From Methylocystis iwaonis (lineage in GTDB: Bacteria; Pseudomonadota; Alphaproteobacteria; Rhizobiales; Beijerinckiaceae), in contig NZ_AP027142.1 of NCBI RefSeq assembly GCF_027925385.1, forward strand, positions 726,001 to 790,000: 64,000 bases of DNA. The letters run 5' to 3'. This document shows, in pieces, positions 7,615-16,753 of the stretch (the stretch's first letter is position 1; the number at the start of each line of letters is the position of its first letter). A program made the position numbers and the translations under genes. Below the pieces are notes generated by a model. It saw only the letters and a program-made list of their open reading frames with translations, searched no databases and was not told the DNA's origin.

Positions 7615-8487
7615 CTATTTCCCGTGGAAGGCCGACTTCTGCACACGCGGGCTGATGGGCGCGTCCAGAAAAAAGTCGAGCACCGCCTCATAGGCGGGAT
7701 CGACCGCATAAGATGAAAAATCCGTCACGCCTTCCTCGGCGAGCACGCGAACGTCGATAAAGAAGTTCCCCGTGCATTCCCGCGACGGGCGCCTCAGCAC
7801 CGCATGCGCCGCATCCGCGACAATCTCGGGCTTGCGGGAGCGCCGGATGATCTCCTCGCCGCCCAAAAGATTGCCGACGGCCGCGGTGGCGATCGCCGTC
7901 TCGGGCCAAAGCGAATTCACCGCGACTCCGTCCCGCGCAAGCTCCTTCGCAAGGCCTAGGGTGACAAGGCTCATGCCATATTTCGCCATCGTATAGGCGA
8001 GGTTGGGGGCGAACCATTTCGGGTTCAAATCGAGCGGCGGCGAGAGCGTCAATATGTGCGGATTCTCGGCCTTGCGCAGATGCGGCAGCGCGAATTTGGC
8101 GCAAAGATACGCGCCTCGCGCATTGATCTGGTGCATCAGATCGAAGCGCTTCATGTCGAGGAGGTCGATGCCGCGCAGGTCGATGGCGCTGGCGTTGTTG
8201 ATGAGAATATCGAGACTGCCGAAGGTCTCGACCGTTTTGCAGACAGCGGCCGCCACCTGATCGTCGAAACGTATGTCGCAGGGCAGGGGCAGAGCCTTGC
8301 CCCCCTCCGCCTCGATTTCAGCGGCGGCAGTGTAGATCGTGCCGGGAATTTTCGGATTTTCGGCCACGCTTTTTGCAGCGATCGCGATATTGGCGCCGTC
8401 GCGGGCGGCCTTTTTGGCGATCGCGAGACCGATGCCGCGGCTGGCGCCTGTGATGAAAAGCGTTTTGCCCCGAAGCGATGCCGTCAT
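7615..8487 (-). CDS. Short-chain dehydrogenase/reductase (HSDL2-like)
   Basis: A 290-residue SDR-fold NAD(P)-dependent oxidoreductase. The cofactor motif TGASRGIG lies at about residue 15. The NNAS motif is near residue 90, and the catalytic YxxxK appears as YTMAK. The length and the SPPLDLNPKW segment before the Tyr resemble the HSDL2-type SDR subgroup, whose substrates are poorly known (lipid or acyl-CoA related in some cases). I chose the ATG at 8487 because it starts immediately before the Rossmann fold. It is convergent with the RcnA-like gene, whose stop lies immediately next to its own. Substrate unknown. Confidence 0.82.
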   Translation of the reverse strand: MTASLRGKTLFITGASRGIGLAIAKKAARDGANIAIAAKSVAENPKIPGTIYTAAAEIEAEGGKALPLPCDIRFDDQVAAAVCKTVETFGSLDILINNASAIDLRGIDLLDMKRFDLMHQINARGAYLCAKFALPHLRKAENPHILTLSPPLDLNPKWFAPNLAYTMAKYGMSLVTLGLAKELARDGVAVNSLWPETAIATAAVGNLLGGEEIIRRSRKPEIVADAAHAVLRRPSRECTGNFFIDVRVLAEEGVTDFSSYAVDPAYEAVLDFFLDAPISPRVQKSAFHGK

Positions 8488-8589
8488 CCAGATAAATCCC
8501 GGAAAATCCAGAGGAGCTAACAAATAGCCGAAAGCCGATGAACGGCAAGCGGCGGCCAAGGCGCGGGAGTCGCCCTCGGCCGCGACGAA

Positions 8590-8613
8590 AGGGCCCAGCC
8601 ATCGGCCGGGCCG
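8590..8613 (-). terminator. Possible terminator after the HdeA-like pair
   Basis: GGCCC (8592-8596) and GGGCC (8608-8612) form a GC-rich hairpin just downstream of the 8621-8914 gene on the minus strand, followed on that strand by CTTTC. The T tract is weak. Confidence 0.4.
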
Positions 8614-8620
8614 TAGGGGT

Positions 8621-8914
8621 TTAACGGGCGTTCTTCAGAACGGCGTCCATCAGCGAAGATTTCGGGAGCTTCTTGCAGTAGCGCGAAATCTTGGCGGTGT
8701 TCCGCTTGACGTAGCGCGAGTCGATGACGGTAATATTGTTCTTCGCGCTGAAGTAACCGCGCATCCAATTTCCGATGAAGTCCTGCGTGCCGGCGTCATA
8801 ACCACGGAAATCCTTGCAAGTGATTTCCGACATATCGATCGTAACCTGAGCAGAGGCCGGGGCGACGAAAGCGAAGGCGCTCGCGGCGCCAGCAAGAATG
8901 AGCTTGCGGATCAT
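8621..8914 (-). CDS. HdeA/HdeB-like periplasmic protein (second of a tandem pair)
   Basis: A secreted protein of about 97 residues with a signal peptide (MIRKLILAGAASAFAFVAPASA), then VTIDMSEITCKDF and a second Cys in SRYCKKL. This is the HdeA/HdeB pattern: a short helical periplasmic protein with one disulphide. HdeA-type proteins are acid-stress chaperones in enterobacteria. In alphaproteobacteria the role is less clear. The start at 8914 leaves an AAAGGA site 11 bases upstream, whereas the alternative ATG at 8926 would have no spacing to that site. It follows a paralogue at 8936-9232 after a short gap, so they are probably co-transcribed. Confidence 0.75.
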   Translation of the reverse strand: MIRKLILAGAASAFAFVAPASAQVTIDMSEITCKDFRGYDAGTQDFIGNWMRGYFSAKNNITVIDSRYVKRNTAKISRYCKKLPKSSLMDAVLKNAR

Positions 8915-8935
8915 TTGTGTGGCCATCCTTTGTCG

Positions 8936-9232
8936 TTATTTCTTGTCGAAAGCGCGCTGCAGGCCCGCCATGACGGACTCGGACTTGTTGGAGGCGCACC
9001 AGTCGGTCACGCTCGCGGCGTTCTTTAGAAAAAGACTGACATCGATAAAGGTGCGGCCGCTCTTTTGCGCGAACCACCCGCTCATAAAGGCTGCGAAGTC
9101 GCTTTGGTCCTCCGCCGGCATCGCCAGCAATTCGCCGCAGGTAATCTTGGTCATATCCAACTTGACTTGCGCCTGCGCGGCCGCAGGCGCCAACATCGCC
9201 GCCATGGCGAGCCCGAAAATCAGCTTATTCAT
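8936..9232 (-). CDS. HdeA/HdeB-like periplasmic protein (first of a tandem pair)
   Basis: A 98-residue protein with a clear signal peptide (MNKLIFGLAMAAMLAPAAAQA), followed by VKLDMTKITCGELLAMP and a second Cys in TDWCASN. The two cysteines and the length match the HdeA/HdeB family. The ATG at 9232 has a perfect GGAGG site 6 bases upstream, which decides the start. The neighbouring gene encodes a paralogue with the same pattern but different detail. An HdeD-like membrane domain, another member of the same acid-stress gene group, is encoded about 10 kb away at 19104. Confidence 0.78.
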   Translation of the reverse strand: MNKLIFGLAMAAMLAPAAAQAQVKLDMTKITCGELLAMPAEDQSDFAAFMSGWFAQKSGRTFIDVSLFLKNAASVTDWCASNKSESVMAGLQRAFDKK

Positions 9233-9536
9233 GCGTTTCCTCCAAAAAATACGCGCGCCAGCGTCGTTCGCACAATCGACGAATCGAAGTGAAAAGCGCT
9301 TCTCCATTCGGCGCAAGCGCGGACATCACATACAGACCAAAAACAAACTTTGGCTTAAACCTGAGCAGACAGACTGCGCGTAAGTCGCAGCACGTTCGCG
9401 AAAATATTCTAATTCCACGCTAATTCTGAGTTTCGTGGTCTTCGACGGCCTTGCCGCCCGGCCGGTGGACGCGGGCGGCCGTCTGATTTACTTTCGGCGC
9501 CGCAGCATCAAGTGCTTTTTTTGACAGAGACATGAC

Positions 9537-10703
9537 ATGGATTGGATGCGCCCGCGCGCTTATCGCCGCCTCGCTGGGGTGTCGCTGGGCCTTATTGCCG
9601 TGATCGCCGTCGTGGCGCTGAGGTTTGGCGCCGGCGCGCAGGACGGGGCGCCAGCGGCGCCGCCCGCGCCGCCCGTTACGGTTGCGCATCCGCTCGCCGA
9701 GACCGTGCCGCGTTTCGACGAATATACCGGCCGTTTTGTCCCGGTTCAGCGCGTGGAGGTGCGCCCGCGCGTCTCCGGGGCCGTCGAGAAAATCCATTTC
9801 ACCGACGGCCAGATCGTGAAGGCGGGGGATCTGCTTTTCACCATCGACCCGCGCCCCTATCAGATCGCTGTCGACAGCGCCCGCGCCGACGTTGTCCGCA
9901 TGCAGGCGCAAACCTCTATGCTCTCCAAGGATGCAGCGCGCGGCGAGAGTCTGGTCGGCGGCGGGACGATAACGAAACGCGATATGGACCAGCGCCGCGG
10001 CGGGTCGGACTCGGCGCGCGCTCAGTTGGCGGGCGCCGAAGCGTCTTTGCGCAATGCGGAGCTCAATCTGGAATGGACCCAGGTGCGCGCGCCCATCGCC
10101 GGCCGCGTCTCCGACCGCCGCATAGACGTGGGCAATCTCGTGCAGGCCGGGGCGACACTCTTGACGACGCTTGTCGCCCTCGATCCCATCCATTTCGAGT
10201 TCGATGTGTCGGAGTCGGATTATCTGCACTACGCCCGAGCCGGGACGGGCCGAGAGAAAACGGGAAAGATTCCCGCTTTCGTGCGCCTTGCCGACGAGGT
10301 CGATTGGAAGCGCTCCGGCGCGATCGACTTCATGGACAACCAGCTCAATGTGCATTCCGGCACGATCCGCGCCCGCGCTGTTCTCGACAATAAGGACTTG
10401 TTCCTGACCCCCGGCGCTTTTGGCCGCGTGCGCGTCAATGGCGGAGATTTCGCGGGGTTGCTCGTCCCCGACGCCGCCATCGCCTCGGATCAGACGAATA
10501 AGATCGTGCTTGTCGTCACGCCGGATCGCAAGGTGGCGGCGAAGCCCGTGACGCTCGGGCCCCTCCATAAGGGATTGCGCGTCGTGTTGTCGGGCCTCGA
10601 TCCCAATGATCTTGTCATCACCGCGGGCCTCGCCAATCCCATGGTGCGGCCCGGCGCCACCGTCGCGCCAACCGAAGGCGCGATTGCGCCCTCCGTTAAA
10701 TAG
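9537..10703 (+). CDS. RND efflux pump periplasmic adaptor (AcrA/MexA-like)
   Basis: The 388-residue membrane-fusion protein links an inner-membrane RND pump to an outer-membrane channel. It begins with one N-terminal membrane segment (about residues 12-30, LAGVSLGLIAVIAVVAL) with no lipobox Cys, so it is anchored by the helix. Next come the lipoyl half-motif VRPRVSGAVEKIHFTDGQIVKAGDLLFTIDPRPY, a coiled hairpin, and the second half-motif VRAPIAGRVSDRRIDVGNLV. The pump gene follows after an 11-base gap. No regulator or TolC-type gene is visible nearby. Confidence 0.92.
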   Translation: MDWMRPRAYRRLAGVSLGLIAVIAVVALRFGAGAQDGAPAAPPAPPVTVAHPLAETVPRFDEYTGRFVPVQRVEVRPRVSGAVEKIHFTDGQIVKAGDLLFTIDPRPYQIAVDSARADVVRMQAQTSMLSKDAARGESLVGGGTITKRDMDQRRGGSDSARAQLAGAEASLRNAELNLEWTQVRAPIAGRVSDRRIDVGNLVQAGATLLTTLVALDPIHFEFDVSESDYLHYARAGTGREKTGKIPAFVRLADEVDWKRSGAIDFMDNQLNVHSGTIRARAVLDNKDLFLTPGAFGRVRVNGGDFAGLLVPDAAIASDQTNKIVLVVTPDRKVAAKPVTLGPLHKGLRVVLSGLDPNDLVITAGLANPMVRPGATVAPTEGAIAPSVK

Positions 10704-10714
10704 GCTAGGGGCGC

Positions 10715-13700
10715 ATGCGTTTTCCGCATTTCTTCATCGAACGGCCGATTTTCGCCGCCGTCATCTCGGTGCTGCTCACGATCGCCGGCCTCATCGCCCA
10801 GCGCGCGCTGCCGGTCTCGGAATATCCCGACATTGCGCCGCCGACGGTGATGATCACTGCGACTTATCCCGGCGCCTCGGCGGAAGTCATCGCGCAGACG
10901 GTCGCCTCGCCCATCGAGCAGGAAGTCAATGGCGTCGACGATATGCTCTATATCGTCTCGCAATCGACGGGCGATGGCCTGCTCACGATCAATGTCGTCT
11001 TCAAGACGGGCGTGAATATCGATCTTGCTCAGGTGCTGGTGCAGAACCGCGTCGCCATCGCCACGCCGCGGCTGCCGGAGGAAGTGCAGCGCTTCGGCGT
11101 CGTCGTGAAGAAGGCGTCGCCCGATCTGATGATGGTCGTGCATCTGCGCTCGCCCGATGCTTCGCGCAGCCAGCAATATATTTCCAATTACGCGACGCTA
11201 TATGTGCGCGACGAGCTGGCGCGCCTCGAAGGCGTCGGCGACGTGCGCGTCTTTGGCGCGCGCGACTATTCGATGCGCGTCTGGCTCGATCCGGACAAGG
11301 TTGCCGCGCGCGGCATGACGGCGGGCGAGGTTGTCGCCGCCTTACGCGCCGCCAATCTCCAGGTGGCGGCAGGCGCAATCAACCAGCCGCCGGCGGCGTC
11401 TCCCGGCGCCTTCCAGCTTTCCGTGCGAACCCTCGGTCGGCTTTCCGATCCGGCGCAATTCGCCGATGTGGTGCTGCGCGCCGACGCCGACGGCCAGGTG
11501 CGGCTGCGCGACGTGGCGCGGGTGGAGATCGGCGCACAGGATTACACCGTCAACGCCTATCTCGATCGTGACGCGGCGACCGCCATCGCCATCTTCCAGA
11601 AGCCGGGGTCGAATGCGCTCGCCACCTCCGCCGCTGTGGAGGAGGCCATGGTTCAGGCGAAGAAGCAGTTCCCCGCCGGCCTCGATTATTCCATCGTCTA
11701 TAATCCGACCGAATTCATTCAGCAGTCGGTGGACGAGGTCGTTCGCACGCTGGGCGAAGCGATCATCCTCGTCGTGCTGGTCGTGATCCTTTTTCTGCAG
11801 ACATGGCGCGCCGCGATCATCCCAGTTGTGGCGATTCCAATCTCGCTTGTCGGCAGTTTCGCCGTGATGAAACTGGTGGGACTCACCTTCAATACGCTGT
11901 CGCTCTTCGGCCTTGTGCTGGCGATCGGCATCGTGGTCGACGACGCGATTGTCGTCGTAGAGAATGTCGAGCGCTATCTGGCGCAGGGGATGACGCCGAA
12001 AGAGGCCGCGCATAAGACCATGGACGAGGTGGGCGGGGCGCTCATCGCCATCGCGCTGGTGCTTTGCGCCGTCTTCATCCCGGTCGCCTATATTACCGGG
12101 CTGCAGGGCGCCTTCTACAAGCAATTCGCCATCACCATCGCTTCCGCGACGCTGATTTCGGCCTTTGTGTCGCTGACGCTCTCCCCGGCGCTCGCGGCCA
12201 TTCTTCTCAAACCGCATGGCGAAGAGCATACGGTGCGTGCGGGGCGCTTCGAGTTTCTGCGCCATCCGCTCAATGCTTTTTTTGCGCGCTTCAACCGCCT
12301 ATTCGACGCCATGTCGGCGCGCTATGGCGCATTGACGGCGCGGCTGGTGCGGGTCGGGCTCGCCTCGCTTGTGGTCTATGGTGTGCTGATCGCCATTGCG
12401 GCGGGGCTGTTGTGGCGCACGCCGACCGGCCTCGTGCCGACGCTCGATCGCGGCTATCTCATCGCCGCATTCCAATTGCCGCCGGGCGCCGCGCTCGACC
12501 GCACCGACTTTGTGATGCGGCAGGCGACCGACATCATCCTCTCCCGGCCGGGCGTCGCGTCGAGCGTCGTCTTCACCGGCTTCGACGGCGCAACTTTCAC
12601 CAATGCGCCGAATGCCGGCGTTATTTTCGTCACGCTGAAATCCTTCGAGGAGCGCCACCGGGCCGGCCTCACGGCGCCCGGCATTCGCGACGACATCCGC
12701 GCCGCGCTCGCGCCGATCAAGGACGCCTTTGTTTTCGTGCTGGAGCCGCCGGCCGTGCCGGGCATCGGCACGGGCGGCGGCATCAAGGGCTATGTGCAGG
12801 ATCGCGGCGGCATGGGGCTTCCGGCTCTGGAAGGCGCCGCCTGGTCGCTTGCCGGACCGGCGATGCATACGCCGGGCGTCGCTCAGGCCTTCACGCTTTT
12901 CAACACGCGCACGCCGCAGATTTTTGCCGACGTCGACCGCACCAAGGCGGAGATGATCGGCGTGCCGATCACGCGCGTATTCGAAACCATGTCGATCTAT
13001 CTCGGCTCGGTCTTCGTCAACGACTTCAATATTCTTGGCCGCACCTACCGCGTCATGGCGCAGGCCGACAATCCGCATCGCCTGACGCTGCGCGATCTCT
13101 CGGAGCTCAAAACCCGTAGCGCCACCGGCGAGATGACGCCGCTCGGCGCCCTGGCGAGCTTCAACGATACGACCGGCCCCTTCCGCGTGCCGCGCTACAA
13201 TCTTTATCCGGCCGCCGAGGTGCAGGTGAATCTCCAGCATGGCGTTTCGTCAGGGCAGGGCATCGCCATGATCGAGGGGCTGGCGAGCAAATCGCTGCCA
13301 CAGGGCTTCGGCTTCCAATGGACCGAAATCGCCCTGCAGGAGAAGCTCGCCGGCAATACTGCGATCCTCGCCTTCGGGCTCGCCGTCGTCTTCGTTTTTT
13401 TGCTGCTCGCCGCGCTTTACGAGAGCGTCGTGCTGCCGCTCGCGGTCATTCTCATCGTGCCCATGTGCATTCTCGCCGCCATGAGCGGCGTCGCGGCGCG
13501 CGGGCTCGACCGCAATATTCTCGTCGAGATCGGCCTTGTGGTGCTGATCGGCCTTGCGGCGAAGAACGCCATTCTCATCGTGGAATTCGCCCGGCAGGGC
13601 GAAAATGACGGCAAGGATCGCTTTACGGCGGCGATCGAGGCGGCCCGCACGCGCCTGCGTCCGATCCTGATGACGTCGCTGGCCTTTATTTTGGGCGTGC

Positions 13701-13861
13701 TGCCGCTCGCTGTCTCGCATGGCGCGGGCGCCGAGATGCGCCAGTCGCTCGGCGTCGCGGTCTTCAGCGGCATGCTCGGCGTGACGATCTTCGGCCTTCT
13801 CTTCACCCCGATCTTCTATGTGCTGTCACGCGCGCTCGGGATACGATCCTGGCGCCCGTAG
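10715..13861 (+). CDS. RND multidrug efflux transporter (AcrB/HAE1-like)
   Basis: The 1048-residue proton-driven inner-membrane pump has the usual HAE1 length and 12 membrane helices in two repeats. The N-terminus (MRFPHFFIERPIFAAVISVLL) is typical. The proton-relay Asp pair is present in helix 4 (AIGIVVDDAIVVVENVERYL). The large periplasmic loops contain the GFDGATFTNAPNAG and AFVFVLEPPAVPGIGTGGG segments of the drug-binding porter domains. The substrate is not predictable. The outer-membrane partner is not in the window, so the pump may use a TolC-like channel encoded elsewhere. Confidence 0.95.
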   Translation: MRFPHFFIERPIFAAVISVLLTIAGLIAQRALPVSEYPDIAPPTVMITATYPGASAEVIAQTVASPIEQEVNGVDDMLYIVSQSTGDGLLTINVVFKTGVNIDLAQVLVQNRVAIATPRLPEEVQRFGVVVKKASPDLMMVVHLRSPDASRSQQYISNYATLYVRDELARLEGVGDVRVFGARDYSMRVWLDPDKVAARGMTAGEVVAALRAANLQVAAGAINQPPAASPGAFQLSVRTLGRLSDPAQFADVVLRADADGQVRLRDVARVEIGAQDYTVNAYLDRDAATAIAIFQKPGSNALATSAAVEEAMVQAKKQFPAGLDYSIVYNPTEFIQQSVDEVVRTLGEAIILVVLVVILFLQTWRAAIIPVVAIPISLVGSFAVMKLVGLTFNTLSLFGLVLAIGIVVDDAIVVVENVERYLAQGMTPKEAAHKTMDEVGGALIAIALVLCAVFIPVAYITGLQGAFYKQFAITIASATLISAFVSLTLSPALAAILLKPHGEEHTVRAGRFEFLRHPLNAFFARFNRLFDAMSARYGALTARLVRVGLASLVVYGVLIAIAAGLLWRTPTGLVPTLDRGYLIAAFQLPPGAALDRTDFVMRQATDIILSRPGVASSVVFTGFDGATFTNAPNAGVIFVTLKSFEERHRAGLTAPGIRDDIRAALAPIKDAFVFVLEPPAVPGIGTGGGIKGYVQDRGGMGLPALEGAAWSLAGPAMHTPGVAQAFTLFNTRTPQIFADVDRTKAEMIGVPITRVFETMSIYLGSVFVNDFNILGRTYRVMAQADNPHRLTLRDLSELKTRSATGEMTPLGALASFNDTTGPFRVPRYNLYPAAEVQVNLQHGVSSGQGIAMIEGLASKSLPQGFGFQWTEIALQEKLAGNTAILAFGLAVVFVFLLLAALYESVVLPLAVILIVPMCILAAMSGVAARGLDRNILVEIGLVVLIGLAAKNAILIVEFARQGENDGKDRFTAAIEAARTRLRPILMTSLAFILGVLPLAVSHGAGAEMRQSLGVAVFSGMLGVTIFGLLFTPIFYVLSRALGIRSWRP

Positions 13862-13869
13862 CGGCGACA

Positions 13870-14081
13870 GGGCGTCGGAATCCATTAACAAACCCTCTAC
13901 GCAGCCGCGTCATGCCCGCGCTTGTCGCGGGCATCGACATTGTGACATGCGGGGAGAAGAAGCGGCGTTGTTCCCGCTCATGTTCTTAAGCCTTTCAGCG
14001 TCGGCGCGGCGTGGATGGCCGCGACAAGCGCGGCCATGACGCTGGAACACGTCCGCTCATCAACCCCAATTCGAAGCCCTT
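13870..14081. repeat. Dispersed repeat family A, copy 1 (about 210 bp, MITE-like)
   Basis: This stretch between the RND operon and the next gene matches 21942-22156 over its whole length with scattered differences. Both contain a conserved TTAACAAACCCT start, the palindromic core CATGCCCGCGCTTGTCGCGG, the spacer segment GAGAAGAAGCGGCGTTG, and the inverse core GTGGATGGCCGCGACAAGCG. The terminal inverted repeats are worn in this copy. Nothing else is seen in the 300-base gap 13862-14161 except a GACGGAGGA ribosome-binding site for the next gene. Confidence 0.85.
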
Positions 14082-14161
14082 AGCGGGGCGACGAAAGGCT
14101 TGCGCTCGCGTTCGATTCCGTTTTTCATTGGCGACGCCAAACGAAAGAGAAAGACGGAGGA

Positions 14162-14473
14162 ATGGCGCGCGACGTCGATTTGATGCGGTTGCTGCTGCTC
14201 GATCTCGAAGGAAGACAGCTTTCGCCGCCAGAAGCTTTTCTGTTGCCGCTGGAGGAGATCGCGCGCCGCTTGGATCGCACCCGAGGAGAGGTGGTCGACG
14301 CGCTCGAAATGCTTCGCGAGGCGGAATTCATCGACGCGCCAGGCGCCTTTCGCGACGATGCCTGGATTTTCCGCAAGCTCACCCGTCGCGGCGTCGAGCT
14401 TGCCAATCTGGTCGCGGATGCGCGTCAGTGGGACAAGGTCAAAAACGCCTATGTCGATTTGCTCGAAGGTTGA
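14162..14473 (+). CDS. DUF2513-like small cytosolic protein
   Basis: A 103-residue protein beginning MARDVDLMRLLLLDLEGRQ, which resembles the N-terminus of DUF2513 proteins (xRDMDLIRxILLxxE). The body is predicted helical with a winged-helix look (EEIARRLDRTRGEVVDALEMLREAEFID, then FRKLTRRGVELANL). Such proteins are common in mobile and accessory DNA, and their function is unknown. A good GGAGGA site precedes the ATG. The 3' end overlaps the convergent AlgX-like gene by 25 bases. A DNA-binding role is only a guess. Confidence 0.6.
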   Translation: MARDVDLMRLLLLDLEGRQLSPPEAFLLPLEEIARRLDRTRGEVVDALEMLREAEFIDAPGAFRDDAWIFRKLTRRGVELANLVADARQWDKVKNAYVDLLEG

Positions 14474-15441
14474 CGCCGCTTTTCGCGCCAGTCCCTGAGC
14501 CAAGCTTCGAAGCGCCTGCGGCGGCCAAGTAGAACCTGACGTATTTCAGTCCTGCGCAAGTTGAAGCGGTCGTTTGCCGGGATCGCCATATAGCGTTCCG
14601 CAGTCTCCGTAACGACGAAATCGGGCTTTGACCGCTTGACGAGCGCCCAATCGACATTCGCCGACCAGACGAATTCCAGCTCGGAGACAGTCTCGGCGAG
14701 GGCGGCGGTCAGAAAATAGGGGCTGACGCCCGCAAAAGAGTCGCCGAACAGCAAGAGCTTGCATTTGTTCCTGGCGCGCGGGTTTTTGAAGACCGCATGG
14801 CATCCGACATGGATTTCGCCGCCATATTCATGCGCTTCCAGGAGCCGCACGACGGCATTATCATAGACGCGCGTCGCATCTTGCCGCCATGTGGCTTCGC
14901 GGATGGTCTCATAGACGGGAGGCTCGAGCTTGGAGCCCAGATCGAGCAGCCGGACATCCTCGATGAAAGGGCGCGCGATGAGATCGTCATTGCGTTCAAG
15001 TCCAAGCGCGTCGCACAGAATTTCATAGCCGAGAAGACAGCCGAGGGGCGTCCAATGCGTGTCCGTGCGCCAATAGAGATCGACGTCGTCGCGATGCGTG
15101 CGCATGAGCGGGACCAAGTCGACGTAACCATAAGCGGCGGGGTCGCGCTCGAAGAGTTGGCCCAATCGAAGCGAAGGCGCGAGATCTGCGTCGACCAGCG
15201 GCTCGGCTGTTTTGTGGGAATAGATCGTCAGCTTCTCGGGCACGACGAGATGGGCGAATTTGGCGCCGAGGGCGTCGCACCGCCTTTTTCGCTCGACGAT
15301 GAGATCCCGCCAGCGCGCCAACGCCCGATCGGGCAAATGCCCCGAGTCTCGCTCGTAAAGTGTCGAGACGAAATTTGAGCCGCCGACGAGGAAAAGCCAT
15401 CCATCGATTCCCTGATGGACGAAAAGGCTTGCATGGCTCAT
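14449..15441 (-). CDS. AlgX/AlgJ-like SGNH acyltransferase-type protein
   Basis: The 330-residue protein shows the catalytic motifs of the AlgX/AlgJ branch of SGNH hydrolases. These are GWLFLVGGSNF near the N-terminus, TDTHWTPLG (the Asp-x-His pair) in the middle, and LLLFGDSFAGVSPYF (serine nucleophile) later. Members O-acetylate exopolysaccharides such as alginate, usually in the periplasm with a membrane-bound acetyl donor (AlgI-type MBOAT). No signal peptide and no MBOAT gene are visible here, which is odd for that role. The start ATG overlaps the stop of the upstream methyltransferase gene (ATGA), so the two are translationally coupled. Confidence 0.72.
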   Translation of the reverse strand: MSHASLFVHQGIDGWLFLVGGSNFVSTLYERDSGHLPDRALARWRDLIVERKRRCDALGAKFAHLVVPEKLTIYSHKTAEPLVDADLAPSLRLGQLFERDPAAYGYVDLVPLMRTHRDDVDLYWRTDTHWTPLGCLLGYEILCDALGLERNDDLIARPFIEDVRLLDLGSKLEPPVYETIREATWRQDATRVYDNAVVRLLEAHEYGGEIHVGCHAVFKNPRARNKCKLLLFGDSFAGVSPYFLTAALAETVSELEFVWSANVDWALVKRSKPDFVVTETAERYMAIPANDRFNLRRTEIRQVLLGRRRRFEAWLRDWREKRRQPSSKST

Positions 15442-16583
15442 TGCGGCTCTTGTGTAATCGACATGGGCGCCTGCGGCTTGCGCGCGAGGAGAATCGTGGC
15501 GGCGGCGAGCTCGAACTGCTTTTCCACCGGCAGCTCTTTCGCCCAGGCTTGCTCCAGCATGGGGCCGGGGTAGGCGATGAGATCGCCCACCCGCTGGCGC
15601 AGGAAAGATTTGCGGGCCTTCGGCGGCAGGCCCTCCGCCCAGGATCGAAGCTGCCATGCGATCGCCCAGACGGGATGCGTGGCGGGATTTACCTCCTGCC
15701 GTTCGATGGTGAGATAAGGCTCGAACAATGTGCGAAGGCCTTCATGCGTCATGTTGAAATAATGATGCGGAAAGCCGTGCAGCGGCTGCAGAAAGGGCAC
15801 GCAGCATTTCAGCCACCCGCCGGGCTTCAAGACCCGCGCGATTTCACGCGCGCAACGAAACGGGTCTTTGACATGCTCGAGGACGGCGATCGAGATAACG
15901 CCGTCGAAGGACGCGTCCTTGAACGGGAGGCTGTCAGCGGCGCCAATGACGTCGGTTGTCGGATAGTCTGCGATCTCCAGATTGATGACATTGCTGTAAT
16001 AGATCGGCCGGAAGCCGGCGCCGACATCGAGAACCAGCCCGTCGCGGCAGCTTTCGATCAGCTCGACCGTTTCCTGATCGTAGCTGTTCTCGCTGATCGG
16101 AATCTCATCGTCGAGGCTGTCGCGCGCGCGCGTCGCTTCGTCCAGGAAGCAATATTTGCCGCTTTTTTCGAGAGGCTTTTCGGGGTCGAGGAGAAGCGGG
16201 CGCAAGGCGTCGAGCTTTCTTGCGCGGATTGCAGGCACCTGGCTCACGCGTCGCTGGGGCCGGCTCTCCCGTAAGCCGAATTGCTCGAAATGCGCCCTGG
16301 CGGAGGGGAACTCGCCGCGCTCGACCGCTCGCGCGACGTCCGGATTGCTTTCGAGATAGCGCGCCTCATCGAAATTCTCGCAGGTGACGAGCTCATCCTG
16401 CTTGGCGAACTGCCGCCGCCCCTCCACCGCGCCGAACTTCTTGAAATGCGCCCTGCCGGACGCGAGCCGCCCTGCCGCGACCGCCTCGGCGACATCCCGA
16501 TTGGCCGCGAGGTAGCAGCGCTCGTCGAAGGTAGAAGGCGTCGGAATCTCCTGAAGCAGCGCGATCTCGAAGGGATTGGTCAT
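15438..16583 (-). CDS. SAM-dependent methyltransferase with N-terminal FD..YL..NPDV repeats
   Basis: A 381-residue two-part protein. Residues about 18-120 contain two tandem repeats of about 55 residues with the pattern FDxxxYLxxNxDVAxAVxxGxxxxxxAHFxxFGxxExR. The C-terminal part is a class I methyltransferase (Methyltransf_11 type), with motif I as LVLDVGAGFRP, then DVIGAADSLPFKDASFDGVISIAVLEHVKDP and ARVLKPGGWL. The repeat type is often found attached to glycosyltransferases and methyltransferases of surface-polysaccharide loci. An ATG at 16583 is preferred to a TTG farther upstream. It is coupled to the AlgX-like gene downstream, so the pair probably modifies a surface glycan. Confidence 0.8.
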   Translation of the reverse strand: MTNPFEIALLQEIPTPSTFDERCYLAANRDVAEAVAAGRLASGRAHFKKFGAVEGRRQFAKQDELVTCENFDEARYLESNPDVARAVERGEFPSARAHFEQFGLRESRPQRRVSQVPAIRARKLDALRPLLLDPEKPLEKSGKYCFLDEATRARDSLDDEIPISENSYDQETVELIESCRDGLVLDVGAGFRPIYYSNVINLEIADYPTTDVIGAADSLPFKDASFDGVISIAVLEHVKDPFRCAREIARVLKPGGWLKCCVPFLQPLHGFPHHYFNMTHEGLRTLFEPYLTIERQEVNPATHPVWAIAWQLRSWAEGLPPKARKSFLRQRVGDLIAYPGPMLEQAWAKELPVEKQFELAAATILLARKPQAPMSITQEPQ

Positions 16584-16753
16584 GAGGAAGGGCGCCAAGT
16601 GAAAAGATCGGCTCGTTTAGCACAGCCGGCAAAACAAGAAAAACCCTGCCGGGGGGCCGCATCTGAGGCTCTCTTGGTCTTTGGCCTGAAGGCGAATATG
16701 TTGCCGCGCGGGAGAGACGCCCCCGCGGGGGCGTCAATTTGATTGAGGATATT

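Noticed and set aside
13870..14081. Possible CRISPR-like repeats in the family A, B and C elements
   Set aside because: The repeats are single, scattered palindromes with no regular spacer array and no cas genes.
15360..16274. A 304-codon plus-strand frame across the methyltransferase gene
   Set aside because: It lies opposite a gene with clear SAM motifs and has no recognisable domain.
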